From positions 1 to 45,740 of the forward strand of contig CAMOOR010000011.1 in the NCBI GenBank assembly GCA_946621635.1: a stretch of 45,740 nucleotides of DNA, in the 5' to 3' direction. The position numbers and the translations under genes were made by a program. Origin of the DNA: Colimorpha sp002372855. GTDB lineage: Bacteria > Bacteroidota > Bacteroidia > Bacteroidales > P3. Shown here in pieces: positions 1-8,665 of this stretch. The notes beneath the pieces were generated by a model. That model searched no databases, was not told where the DNA came from, and was given only the letters and a program-made list of their open reading frames with translations. Each line of letters begins with the position of its first letter. The stretch's first letter is position 1.

Positions 1-60
1 ATGATATAAGAACTATATGAGAAGTATATAGGAACGATATAAGAAGGGCCGAATTATGTA
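1..60. repeat. Interspersed 11-bp phased repeat, copy 1 (cut by window edge)
   Basis: Consecutive 11-bp units TATAAGAACTA, TATGAGAAGTA and TATAGGAACGA, then TATAAGAA, end in GGGCCGAATTATGTA. The same architecture recurs at 20928-21054 and 28375-28515. Only the right half is inside the window. Confidence 0.8.
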
Positions 61-62
61 TC

Positions 63-90
63 AGTTATGAGTTAAGAGTTATGAGTTAAG
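63..90. repeat. 14-bp direct repeat, two units
   Basis: AGTTATGAGTTAAG occurs twice head to tail, followed by a T-rich run that forms the -33 region of the next promoter. It is simple intergenic repeat with no gene. Confidence 0.8.
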
Positions 91-98
91 AGTTTTTT

Positions 99-130
99 TT
101 TGGTCATGTCGAATTTATTTTGTATTTTTG
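99..130 (+). promoter_or_regulatory. Bacteroidota promoter of the first B12-controlled gene
   Basis: TTTG at 99-102 and TATTTTTG at 123-130 with a 20-nt spacer match the Bacteroidota sigma consensus. Transcription would begin just before the cobalamin riboswitch. The same promoter is repeated at 6619-6649. Confidence 0.75.
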
Positions 131-135
131 CCGCC

Positions 136-300
136 GTTTTGGTCACCCGCGTGGGTGTGAAAAGGGAAGCCGGTGCGAGTCCGGCGCAGTCCCGCTGCTG
201 TAAGCTCGAGAGTTTGAGGCCCAATCTGTTACGTCACTGTGCGCCGCCATAGGCGCATGGGAAGACAGGGCCGAAAGGAGCAAGCCAGAAGACCTGCCAA
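136..300 (+). promoter_or_regulatory. Cobalamin (adenosylcobalamin) riboswitch 1
   Basis: Conserved riboswitch segments occur in order: GGTCACCCGCGTGGGTG, then AAAAGGGAAGCCGGTGCGAG, then TCCGGCGCAGTCCCGCTGC with TGTAAGC, then GTCACTG, then GGGAAGACAGGGCC, and the terminal B12 box AGCCAGAAGACCTGCC. Family knowledge: this aptamer binds adenosylcobalamin and turns the downstream gene off. A terminator-like hairpin follows at 366-397, before the ATG at 513, so control is probably by premature termination. No open frame through this stretch is convincing. Confidence 0.95.
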
Positions 301-365
301 AATCGATAAAAATATCCGGAATGCTTTCGAGGAAAGGCCTGCCGATAGAGAAAAGACGATAACCT

Positions 366-397
366 TTTTGCCCAGATGAGGGCAAAAGTGTTTTTTC
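366..397 (+). terminator. Riboswitch-linked intrinsic terminator
   Basis: TTTTGCCC (366-373) pairs with GGGCAAAA (380-387) around AGATGA, followed by GTGTTTTTT. Its place between the aptamer and the start codon makes it the likely OFF-state terminator of riboswitch 1. Confidence 0.65.
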
Positions 398-512
398 CGA
401 TTGTTGCTGTTGCATTTTTCCCTGCATTGTTTTTTCCCCGGATACTGGACGAGTGCTGAGTGTTTGATTTTGATGAAAAACATTTTATTCAACTAATAAA
501 AAAGTATCTGAA

Positions 513-3500
513 ATGCTAAAAAAATTACTAACAATTGGTCTTGGCCTGCTCCTGTGGACAGGAGCGAGGGGTCAGGCAACAATCAATGAGAACGATGTGC
601 AGTTCTGGGTTGGTTCCGGCCCGAACAGCACGCTGGTATGCATTGGCTGGGACGATGCGTCGGCATCGTACACACCCACTGTCGTTGTGTGGGGTGTGCA
701 CTGGAACGGGAGCATCCATTTGATAGATGCGCTGGATTCGATAGCCACCTATGATGAACGATTCACTTATGTTTTCGGTGCGTCGGGCTTTCTGAGTTCG
801 GTGAGTTACAGCGATCCCGATGCCGGTCTGGAGCTGACGCCATCGGGTTTCAACTGCAACAATTACGGTGCGGGTTACGGCAGCGGTACGCTGGGGTCGA
901 CATGGCTGAGGATCAGCACGTCGACATGCAGTAATTATACTTTCACGGGCATCACAAATGTTGTGTATGCTTCCGATCCCGATGCGGTGTTTTCCTGTCC
1001 CAAGGTGCAGGCTGTCAGTGTGTCCTCCATCACGGAGAACGGTGCGACGGTCGATATTGTCGACACGGCCAATGTGGACAATTACACGGTGATGCTTTAT
1101 GCCGGCGACGTGCTGGTTGACAGCGTGGTGGTCTACAACCATACTGTTGCCTATAACACCCTCTCTGCCAACACGGGGTATACGGTGAAGGTATTCTCCA
1201 ACTGTCCGGACGGAACCCAGACGGGTGCCCGCACTGCCTCCTTCCGCACGCCATGTGTGACCATTGCCCACGCGAGCCTGCCGTGGAGCGAGGATTTCCA
1301 GTCGTACGACGGTTTGTCCTATTCCTCCTCCTCGGTGTCCTTTGCCAGTCAGGTGTTCTGCTGGGATTTGAAGAACGCCTACAATGCGTCCGACCCTTAT
1401 ATCAACAGTTCGACGTCGGTGAATGCTGCCGGTGGCAAGTGCCTGTACGTCAGCAGCCGTGTGTCGAATCCCACGATTCTTGTGTTGCCTCCGTTTGAGG
1501 ATGGTCCCGAGGCACTGCAGCTGAGTTTCGATGTGCTGTCCACCTACCGCCATGGGTTTGAGGTGGGTGTTATGTCCGATGTTGCGGTCGACAGCACGTT
1601 CACTCCTGTCGCCACCTGTCTGCCCGACGGCGAGGGGTGGACGCATTACGATGTGTCTTTTGCCGGTTTTGCGGAGGGCAGGCTGGCGCTGCGGTCGAAC
1701 GACAACGGACCCGCCTATCTGGACAATGTGACGGTAGGCGTGTTGCCTTCGTGTGTGCGGCCTTCGCAGGTGCTGGTTTCGGATGTTACTTCGTCGTCGG
1801 CGGAGCTGACGATTGTCGACCCCAACGGGACGAACCACTACATGGTGTACGCCGCGGGCGACAGTGTGGAGGTTTACGGCAACAGTTACACTCTGAGCGA
1901 TTTGCAGCCCAATATGCGCTATGAGGTGAGCGTGCGCACGCTCTGTGCCGACACGACCACGGGTGTCACCGAGACGGCTTTCCGCACGGCCTGCGGCATT
2001 GTCGCGATTCCCTATCACGAGGATTTCAACCAGTTTGTCGATGTGAGCAACGGGTTCGGGTATGCGGTGGCGGACAGCACGCTTCCCTGCTGGGGTTTCC
2101 TGAAGGGGCGTTCGTTGGACCGCCTGGAGGTTTTTCCGCGTTCGCAGAGCGCCACCTACGGTTACGGCGAGGAGGGCTACACGATGCGCATTTATGGCAA
2201 TTACAGTGATTCGCGCGACGTTGTGGTGCTGCCCGAATTTGACCAGGAGATCAGCAACCTTGAGATTAGTTTTGTAGCTCGTCCGTCGGAGAATGGTAAT
2301 TCTGGAGGCATGTTGCAGGTGGGCTATGTCACCAATGCCGCTGACAGTAGTTCGTTTGTCAGCGTGGCTGACTATGCGAGTTCGCAGTTTGCCAACGGCT
2401 TTGACTTCTGCACTGGGATTTTCGCCGACGCCCCTGCGGGTTCCCGCATTGCGTTGCGCTATTTGCCTTCCGGGGGATCGGCCAAATCGTGGTATGTCGA
2501 CGAGATTGATGTACACGCGATGCCTGCGTGTGTGCGCGCCCAAGGCATCAGTGTGGACAACAACACTACTGAAGGGTTCACGCTGCATGTCGCCGACCCC
2601 ACGTCGGTGAACCATTACCGATACTATGTTGCTGCGGGCGGTGATGTGGTTGACAGCGCAGACTTCTATGATTCCGTTTTTGTTGTCACGGGGCTTATGG
2701 CATCGACGGACTATGAGCTGCAGGTGGTTTCGGTCTGTGGCGACGGTACTCTTACGCTGCCGCGCACGATGTCTGTGGCTACGCTCTGCGCTCCCGTCGC
2801 GCAGCTTCCTTTCGAGGAGGGCTTTGAGGGTTGGACGGCCACTCAGTCGCAGGGTATGAACCGCTGCTGGAACCGTCTGTACATGAATTCTTCCAGCAAC
2901 CTTGTGTCCAATAACTATCCCTACTGTGTCACAGGTTCGGCCAATGCATACGAGGGGTTCAAATCGCTCAAGATGTATTCAAAAGGCACTTCTAATGGTA
3001 TCAAAGAGTACAGCGTGGTGTACCTGCCTGCATTCGAGGAGAATGTTTCATCGCTGAAGGTGGGTTTCAATTATAAATATGGAGGCACGACATACAATAT
3101 CAACAAAGTGAAGGTGGCTGTGGGCATCAGCGACAGTGTTGGCGATACCGCCACTTTCACGCGTCTGGCCACCCTTGTTCCCACGGTTGTTGGCTGGAAC
3201 GAGATGGAGGTGGAACTCAGCGGTTACACAGGCGGCGGCCGCCGCATAGCTATCATGCAGGCCAGCACGGGCACCACGGCCATCACCGGTTATATCGACA
3301 ACCTGACGGTTGATACAATCAGCAGCTGCAACCGCCCGACAACGGTGACGGCTGACAGCGTCGGCGCCTACGGTGCCACCCTGGCATGGACCGACCCCAG
3401 CGAGGCAGGCACGTACATGCTCCGCTGGAGCGATGGCGTCAATGCCGACAGCATCACGCTCACGGGTGTCACGACCTATGTCCTCACGGATCTTGTGCCC

Positions 3501-6500
3501 AGCACGACCTACACGGTTGATGTCCGCAGCATTTGTTGGGGCACCCCCACCAATGCCCGCAGTGTGAGTTTTACCACCCTGTGCGCCCCCATGCCGCTGC
3601 CGTGGGAAATGAATTTCGACAACATCACCAATGTCTCGCAACTTTCGTCCTGCTGGAATCGCTATTCCGGCCGCTACAACGACACTGCCTCCTCCTCCTT
3701 GACCTCCACCACCAGCGGTTGGACTCGCTCCACTACCGCCTTCGGCGGCTCGTCGCATCTGAAGGTGAATATCTATGGTACCAGTTGCAAGTATTGGCTT
3801 GTAACGCCCGAGATCAGCCTCAGCGAGGAGGCTACACTGACATTCGATTACATGTTGACCGATTACAACAACAGCGATGCCCCCGACACGGCTGTGTCCG
3901 GCTTTGCCGACGACCGCTTTGTCGTCCTGGCCACCACAGACGGCGAGAGTTGGACGCCTTTGGCCAAGTGGGGTAGTGACACGGCTCGCGACGACTATTC
4001 GCTTTCTACCGTGACAAATACCGTCTCGCAGGCCTCAATATCCCTCGCAGCCTTTACCGGGCAGAATGTCCGTCTGGCTTTCTACGGCGAAAGTACTGTT
4101 GACGGCACCGACAACGACCTCCGTATCGACAACCTGCTTGTTTCGGCTACCGTACAGGATACTACTACTCCCGGCGACACCACCATTGTCAATCCTCCAG
4201 ATTCCGAGGTCTTTACTATGGACAGTCTTCGTTACTGGATCGGCAATGGTCCGGACAGTGCTATGTTCGTTGTCCAGTTTGACGAGGATGAGGTGGCCCT
4301 TGCCTGGGGTATTCTTTTCGATGCCGAGGAGGACTGGATTACCATCAATGATGTCCTCGACACCGTGGCGGCTCACGATTCGCGCTTTAGCTACAGCGCC
4401 AGTCATCACATGAGTGGATATACCATGCTCAACAGTATTGCATACAACGACAGCACGCTCCACCTCACGTCGGACAACCACTCGGTCAACTCTGTGCAGT
4501 TCAACGGCGAGTTTGTTGACGGAGACGAGATGGAAGACTACTGGCTTGAGGAGAATGGCGACCGTATTGACATTTCCACAGGAGGATACTTCAGCATGAC
4601 GAATATCATAGCCGTGCTGCCTCCCGTTGCTCCGGCCGACACCACGGAGACCCCTGTGGACCCGGTGGAGGACACACTTTGCAGCACTGTCTATGCGTTG
4701 CCGTATGCTACCGACTTCTCGGGTTACGTGGACAATCAGGCTATTCGTCCTCACATGTCCGGTGCTGTGTTGCCTGAATGCTGGGCGGTGTTCAACAACG
4801 GTACACTGCGTTATGCCTATGCCCCCAATGGCACCACGTCCACCTATTTTGGTGGCATTGGTTATTCTACCAGCACCAATAGTTTCGGTGCCATTGCGGC
4901 CGACGATGCCTTCATGGCTCTTATCGGAAGCCAGATTTATACCGGCGACGATGCCGAGTATATTGCCGCTGTAAACGCAGTGGGCACTCGTCGCTATGCG
5001 GTGTTGCCTCTTTTCGACCATCCGCTCTCGCAAACGGTTCTCTCCTTCGACCACCGTACTAGCGGTACGGGTGCACGACTCGTTGTGGGATACATCCTCG
5101 CCGACACCTCTTCTTTTGTCGGTATCGACACAATGGCCGCCGACAACCGTGTGCTCCATCACGACACCGTTCGCTTCAACCAGCATGAAGACATGCCCGC
5201 CAATGCCCGTCTGGCCTTCCTGTGGGATGTCACCGGCAGCACCAGCAGCATGACTGGCCCTGGATATCGGTATTGCGGTATCGACAACCTCTCGGTGACC
5301 GTTGCCGCCGTTGATACCACTACGCCGGTTGACACCACCGTTGCGACGCCCACCGACGCCACCATTGCCTTCTCCGATATTCTTTATTGGGTGGGTTCCG
5401 GCACCGATAGCGCCGTCTTCATCGTCAACTATGCCCAGCCTGATACCGCTTTCGCCTGGGGCTACCTCTTCAATGGCTCCACTACGGCCGAGACCATGGT
5501 CGGCGACATTTCCGCTGCCGATCCTCGTCTCGAGGTTTCGGGTTCGCCTTCCATGGGTGGCGACATCCGTTTTGCCCTTGAGAGTGGTGACACCCTCGGT
5601 CTCTCGCCAGTGGGTGAACTGGGATATAACTTCTGGTGGACAAACCTCAACGGGGTCAGTGCCGATGCCGGAGCCGGCACGACAATCCATAATGGCGATG
5701 TCTTCAAATATGGCGACTTGAACTCCGCCATTGGCTGGGACCTTATGGGAAGCTACTTTATGCAGGAAGCCTGGGTGAAAGTGCCCACGCCTGTCAGTGT
5801 GCCCGATACCACCTCTGCTCCCACCGACACTACCGAGACCTTCGTCGAAGCCACCATCGCCGCCAGTGACATTCTCTTCTGGGTGGGCGAAGGCTCGAAC
5901 GAGGTGGTGATGGCCGTCAACTGGGCGGACACCGCCCTTGCTTGGGGCTACCGCTTCGACCTCCACGCCACTGTGGCCGACATGATGAATGCCATCGCAG
6001 AGGCCGACCCGCGCTTCAGCTACGTTGGCAGCGGTTTCATCTCCGACATTCTCTACATAGATACCGCCGCCGGTATGACCGACACCCTGCGTATCACCCC
6101 CGGCAGCTATTGGAGCAGCACAAACAACGGTGTGATGGATATGGGTATGGGGCAGCCCCTCAGCAATGGCGACTTTGAGAAGTGGGCTGATGGGTCTACC
6201 GGTATCCTCGTTGACAGCACTTGGGTTGAGGATTATGGTGGATATTGGAATTATATCTACGTTTATCCCATGGCTATCCATCCCGTCACCGTGCCCGACA
6301 CTACGATTCATGAGCCTGTCGAGCCTGTAGGAATCGGCGAGGTTGATGCCGACATTGTCCTCTCTGTCTGGCCCAATCCTGCCACAGAGCGCATCCATGT
6401 AGAGGTTTCCGATGCCGTCGAGGCTCGGCTCTTCGACCTCACCGGCCGTCTGGTGGGTTCCTATCATCTCCAGCAGGGGACCAACATGGTTGACATTTCC

Positions 6501-6569
6501 GGCCTCAATGAGGGTGTCTATATGCTCCGTGTCAACGGCATTACCTGTAAAATCGTTAGAAAGCGTTGA
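513..6569 (+). CDS. Giant modular T9SS-secreted surface protein under B12 control
   Basis: The protein has 2018 residues. A signal peptide (MLKKLLTIGLGLLLWTGARG) is followed by a WVG module (about 24-150, FWVGSGPNS). Then come four FN3-like domains (about 158-247, 413-497, 673-763, 940-1027), each followed by a choice-of-anchor J/cleaved-adhesin-like jelly roll with a LPxxxxF...CW start (about 253-409, 498-669, 765-938, 1028-1216). After these are a WVG module (about 1232-1370), a fifth jelly roll (about 1395-1599), two WVG modules (about 1616-1770, 1779-1925) and a T9SS type A sorting domain (about 1940-2018, VWPNPATERIHVEV...GVYMLRV). Modules are separated by Thr/Pro/Asp linkers such as DTTTPGDTT. 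Seen: the domains and the riboswitch upstream. Known: T9SS cargo is exported and anchored or released at the surface. Inferred: binding of a corrinoid or a B12-related surface ligand. Thr codons shift from mostly ACG to ACC/ACT near 3340-3600, hinting at a mosaic origin. Confidence 0.9.
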   Translation: MLKKLLTIGLGLLLWTGARGQATINENDVQFWVGSGPNSTLVCIGWDDASASYTPTVVVWGVHWNGSIHLIDALDSIATYDERFTYVFGASGFLSSVSYSDPDAGLELTPSGFNCNNYGAGYGSGTLGSTWLRISTSTCSNYTFTGITNVVYASDPDAVFSCPKVQAVSVSSITENGATVDIVDTANVDNYTVMLYAGDVLVDSVVVYNHTVAYNTLSANTGYTVKVFSNCPDGTQTGARTASFRTPCVTIAHASLPWSEDFQSYDGLSYSSSSVSFASQVFCWDLKNAYNASDPYINSSTSVNAAGGKCLYVSSRVSNPTILVLPPFEDGPEALQLSFDVLSTYRHGFEVGVMSDVAVDSTFTPVATCLPDGEGWTHYDVSFAGFAEGRLALRSNDNGPAYLDNVTVGVLPSCVRPSQVLVSDVTSSSAELTIVDPNGTNHYMVYAAGDSVEVYGNSYTLSDLQPNMRYEVSVRTLCADTTTGVTETAFRTACGIVAIPYHEDFNQFVDVSNGFGYAVADSTLPCWGFLKGRSLDRLEVFPRSQSATYGYGEEGYTMRIYGNYSDSRDVVVLPEFDQEISNLEISFVARPSENGNSGGMLQVGYVTNAADSSSFVSVADYASSQFANGFDFCTGIFADAPAGSRIALRYLPSGGSAKSWYVDEIDVHAMPACVRAQGISVDNNTTEGFTLHVADPTSVNHYRYYVAAGGDVVDSADFYDSVFVVTGLMASTDYELQVVSVCGDGTLTLPRTMSVATLCAPVAQLPFEEGFEGWTATQSQGMNRCWNRLYMNSSSNLVSNNYPYCVTGSANAYEGFKSLKMYSKGTSNGIKEYSVVYLPAFEENVSSLKVGFNYKYGGTTYNINKVKVAVGISDSVGDTATFTRLATLVPTVVGWNEMEVELSGYTGGGRRIAIMQASTGTTAITGYIDNLTVDTISSCNRPTTVTADSVGAYGATLAWTDPSEAGTYMLRWSDGVNADSITLTGVTTYVLTDLVPSTTYTVDVRSICWGTPTNARSVSFTTLCAPMPLPWEMNFDNITNVSQLSSCWNRYSGRYNDTASSSLTSTTSGWTRSTTAFGGSSHLKVNIYGTSCKYWLVTPEISLSEEATLTFDYMLTDYNNSDAPDTAVSGFADDRFVVLATTDGESWTPLAKWGSDTARDDYSLSTVTNTVSQASISLAAFTGQNVRLAFYGESTVDGTDNDLRIDNLLVSATVQDTTTPGDTTIVNPPDSEVFTMDSLRYWIGNGPDSAMFVVQFDEDEVALAWGILFDAEEDWITINDVLDTVAAHDSRFSYSASHHMSGYTMLNSIAYNDSTLHLTSDNHSVNSVQFNGEFVDGDEMEDYWLEENGDRIDISTGGYFSMTNIIAVLPPVAPADTTETPVDPVEDTLCSTVYALPYATDFSGYVDNQAIRPHMSGAVLPECWAVFNNGTLRYAYAPNGTTSTYFGGIGYSTSTNSFGAIAADDAFMALIGSQIYTGDDAEYIAAVNAVGTRRYAVLPLFDHPLSQTVLSFDHRTSGTGARLVVGYILADTSSFVGIDTMAADNRVLHHDTVRFNQHEDMPANARLAFLWDVTGSTSSMTGPGYRYCGIDNLSVTVAAVDTTTPVDTTVATPTDATIAFSDILYWVGSGTDSAVFIVNYAQPDTAFAWGYLFNGSTTAETMVGDISAADPRLEVSGSPSMGGDIRFALESGDTLGLSPVGELGYNFWWTNLNGVSADAGAGTTIHNGDVFKYGDLNSAIGWDLMGSYFMQEAWVKVPTPVSVPDTTSAPTDTTETFVEATIAASDILFWVGEGSNEVVMAVNWADTALAWGYRFDLHATVADMMNAIAEADPRFSYVGSGFISDILYIDTAAGMTDTLRITPGSYWSSTNNGVMDMGMGQPLSNGDFEKWADGSTGILVDSTWVEDYGGYWNYIYVYPMAIHPVTVPDTTIHEPVEPVGIGEVDADIVLSVWPNPATERIHVEVSDAVEARLFDLTGRLVGSYHLQQGTNMVDISGLNEGVYMLRVNGITCKIVRKR

Positions 6570-6598
6570 TGTTCACCTGCTAACATTTTAAAAAAAAG

Positions 6599-6621
6599 AA
6601 GCCTTCGGGCTTTTTTTTTTT
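6599..6621 (+). terminator. Terminator of the giant B12-controlled gene
   Basis: AAGCC-TTCG-GGCTT hairpin (6599-6612) runs directly into an 11-T tract. The same T tract also supplies the -33 TTTG of the next promoter, so termination and re-initiation are packed into about 50 bp. Confidence 0.8.
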
Positions 6622-6649
6622 GTCATGTCGAATTTATTTTGTATTTTTG
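6619..6649 (+). promoter_or_regulatory. Bacteroidota promoter of the second B12-controlled unit
   Basis: TTTG at 6619-6622 and TATTTTTG at 6642-6649 with a 19-nt spacer. Spacer and -7 element are identical to the promoter at 99-130. Confidence 0.75.
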
Positions 6650-6654
6650 CCGCC

Positions 6655-6819
6655 GTTTTGGTCACCCGCGTGGGTGTGAAAAGGGAAGCCGGTGCGAGTC
6701 CGGCGCAGTCCCGCTGCTGTAAGCTCGAGAGTTTGAGGCCCAATCTGTTACGTCACTGTGCGCCGCCATAGGCGCATGGGAAGACAGGGCCTCGGGGAGC
6801 AAGCCAGAAGACCTGCCAA
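6655..6819 (+). promoter_or_regulatory. Cobalamin riboswitch 2
   Basis: Same aptamer as 136-300 at an offset of 6519 bp. By eye the two copies are identical over 196 nt (103-298 against 6622-6817), except for four adjacent bases (GAAA at 273-276 against TCGG at 6792-6795) in what looks like a loop closed by CC/GG. The B12 box AGCCAGAAGACCTGCC ends at 6817. The sequence after the box is unrelated to copy 1. Confidence 0.95.
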
Positions 6820-6852
6820 AGCAACGAAAAATCGGTATCGCTTTTCGAGGAA

Positions 6853-6898
6853 GAAGCATCCGGTGACAGAAGATTTGCTTCAGGCGCAGGTCTTTTTT
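6853..6898 (+). terminator. Expression platform of riboswitch 2
   Basis: GAAGCA (6853-6858) can pair with TGCTTC (6876-6881). GCAGGTCT (6886-6893), directly before a T run (6893-6898), is complementary to AGACCTGC (6809-6816) inside the B12 box. Either pairing ends near the T run, so aptamer folding could compete with a terminator stem. This is inferred from complementarity only. Confidence 0.5.
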
Positions 6899-6969
6899 CC
6901 CCGAAAATTTTTTTGCGTTGCCGATATTGAGATTGGAATTATTAACAAACAAATAAAAACAATATCAAT

Positions 6970-8652
6970 ATGGTAAAAAAACTACTCACTTTGGCATGCG
7001 GCCTGCTTCTTTCTATCGGAGCGATGGCCCAGTATTCGAATCCTGTTGTTCCCCAGGACAGCATCCGTTTTTGGACCGGTAGCGGCAGCAATCGCGCCGT
7101 CATTGCCATCACCTGGAACGATGCCACCGCCGGCAACATCGGCCTGGCATGGGGAGTTCAGTGGAACGGCAGCAATGTGACGCTTGCCGATTTGATGGAC
7201 ACTATCGATGCCTACGATGCCAACCTCACCATCGAGCACGGCGCCAACACTTTCTCGATCATCAACAACCTGTCCTATGCCAATGCCGAGCTGGGCTTGA
7301 ACCTTGTTGGCCCCGCCGGTTGGTGGTGGTACAACTGGACGGCTGCCGACGGCAGCACAAAGCAATCTTATGGTGCAGCCGCCGACATTGTTGTCAGTGG
7401 TGACTTTGTTGATTGGTTGCCCATGGACGAGAATACGTACGAGTCCTATCCCGCCGACACTATGATTATGGCTGTTGCCCCCGTTGTTCCCGAGGAGGCC
7501 ACCATCGCCGCCAGCGACATCCTCTACTGGGTGGGCACTGGCGCTAACGAGGTGGTGATGGCCGTCAACTGGGCCGACACCGCCCTGGCCTGGGGCTACC
7601 GCTTCGACGGCGAGAAGACCGTCAACGACATGATGGACGACATCGCCGAGGCCGACCCGCGCTTCAGCTACACGATGGATGGCGGCTACCTTGGCGACAT
7701 CCTCTTCGTCGTTGCCGAAGGCGACACCCTGCGCAAGCAGGCCTACAGCTACTGGGAGAGCAAGCAGAACGGCGTTTCCGATGCCGGTATGGGCCAGGCT
7801 CTGGCCAACGGCGCATTCGAGAAGTGGGCCGAGCCCGCCGCCGGCGTGGTGGTCGACAGCTTCAGCTATGAGTGGGAAGGTGCCACCTATTGGAGCTACA
7901 TCTATGTCTACCCGATGGAGATCAGCCCCGTCAGCGATCCCAATCCCGCTCCTCAGCCCGAGGAGGCCACCATTGCCGCCAGCGACATTGTCTACTGGGT
8001 GGGCACTGGCGCGAAGGAGGTGGTGATGGCCGTCAACTGGGCCGACACCGCCCTGGCCTGGGGCTACCGCTTCGACGGCGAGAAGACCGTCAACGACATG
8101 ATGGACGACATCGCCGAGGCCGACCCGCGCTTCAGCTACACGATGGATGGCGGCTACCTTGGCGACATCCTCTTCGTCGTTGCCGAAGGCGACACCCTGC
8201 GCAAGCAGGCCTACAGCTACTGGGAGAGCAAGCAGAACGGCGTTTCCGATGCCGGTATGGGCCAGGCTCTGGCCAACGGCGCATTCGAGAAGTGGGCCGA
8301 GCCCGCCGCCGGCGTGGTGGTCGACAGCTTCAGCTATGAGTGGGAAGGTGCCACCTATTGGAGCTACATCTATGTCTACCCGATGGAGATCAGCCCCGTC
8401 AGCGTGCCCCAGACCACCGGTATCGACGGTGTTGAGGGTGCCACGGTCAGCGTCTATCCCAACCCCGTTGCCGATGTGCTGACCGTCAGCGGCGTCAACG
8501 GCCGTGCCGTGCTGTTCGACATGCGCGGCAGCGTTGTTGCCAGCTTCGACGTCGACGGCGCCGAGACCCGCGTGAGCCTCGGCTCGCTGGCCAACGGTGT
8601 CTATATGCTCCGCGTGGCCGACGGTGTGGCCAAGATTGTTGTCCGCCACTAA
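6970..8652 (+). CDS. T9SS-secreted protein with three WVG modules, B12-controlled
   Basis: The protein has 560 residues. The signal peptide MVKKLLTLACGLLLSIGAMAQ is followed by three WVG modules (about 21-170, 177-325, 333-482) and a T9SS type A sorting domain (about 493-560, VYPNPVADVLTVSG...NGVYMLRV). Modules 2 and 3 (ILYWVGTGANEVVMAVNWAD, AWGYRFDGEK, EADPRFSY) are exact copies over 388 bp. They resemble modules 3 and 4 of the 2018-residue protein. The gene lies 150 nt after riboswitch 2 and 13 nt before the next cargo gene, so both are probably co-transcribed and shut off by cobalamin. I do not know a proven function for the WVG module. From memory it occurs in other bacterial secreted proteins with sorting domains. 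A corrinoid-related role is inferred from regulation alone. Confidence 0.9.
   Translation: MVKKLLTLACGLLLSIGAMAQYSNPVVPQDSIRFWTGSGSNRAVIAITWNDATAGNIGLAWGVQWNGSNVTLADLMDTIDAYDANLTIEHGANTFSIINNLSYANAELGLNLVGPAGWWWYNWTAADGSTKQSYGAAADIVVSGDFVDWLPMDENTYESYPADTMIMAVAPVVPEEATIAASDILYWVGTGANEVVMAVNWADTALAWGYRFDGEKTVNDMMDDIAEADPRFSYTMDGGYLGDILFVVAEGDTLRKQAYSYWESKQNGVSDAGMGQALANGAFEKWAEPAAGVVVDSFSYEWEGATYWSYIYVYPMEISPVSDPNPAPQPEEATIAASDIVYWVGTGAKEVVMAVNWADTALAWGYRFDGEKTVNDMMDDIAEADPRFSYTMDGGYLGDILFVVAEGDTLRKQAYSYWESKQNGVSDAGMGQALANGAFEKWAEPAAGVVVDSFSYEWEGATYWSYIYVYPMEISPVSVPQTTGIDGVEGATVSVYPNPVADVLTVSGVNGRAVLFDMRGSVVASFDVDGAETRVSLGSLANGVYMLRVADGVAKIVVRH
7549..8404 (+). repeat. Exact 468-bp-period tandem duplication inside the gene
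   Basis: 7549-7936 and 8017-8404 appear identical base for base (388 bp), with period 468 bp or 156 codons. Identity through synonymous sites indicates a very recent duplication or ongoing gene conversion. Confidence 0.9.
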
Positions 8653-8665
8653 AAAACACTCTGAT

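Noticed and set aside
143..427. Minus-strand small open frame across riboswitch 1, with a near-identical partner at 6662-6952
   Set aside because: The two share their C-terminal part only because the riboswitches are duplicated; the sequence is explained fully by the aptamer.
4035..6467. Long minus-strand open frame opposite the giant secreted protein
   Set aside because: No recognisable domain; His/Gly/Val-rich shadow of the T9SS cargo gene.
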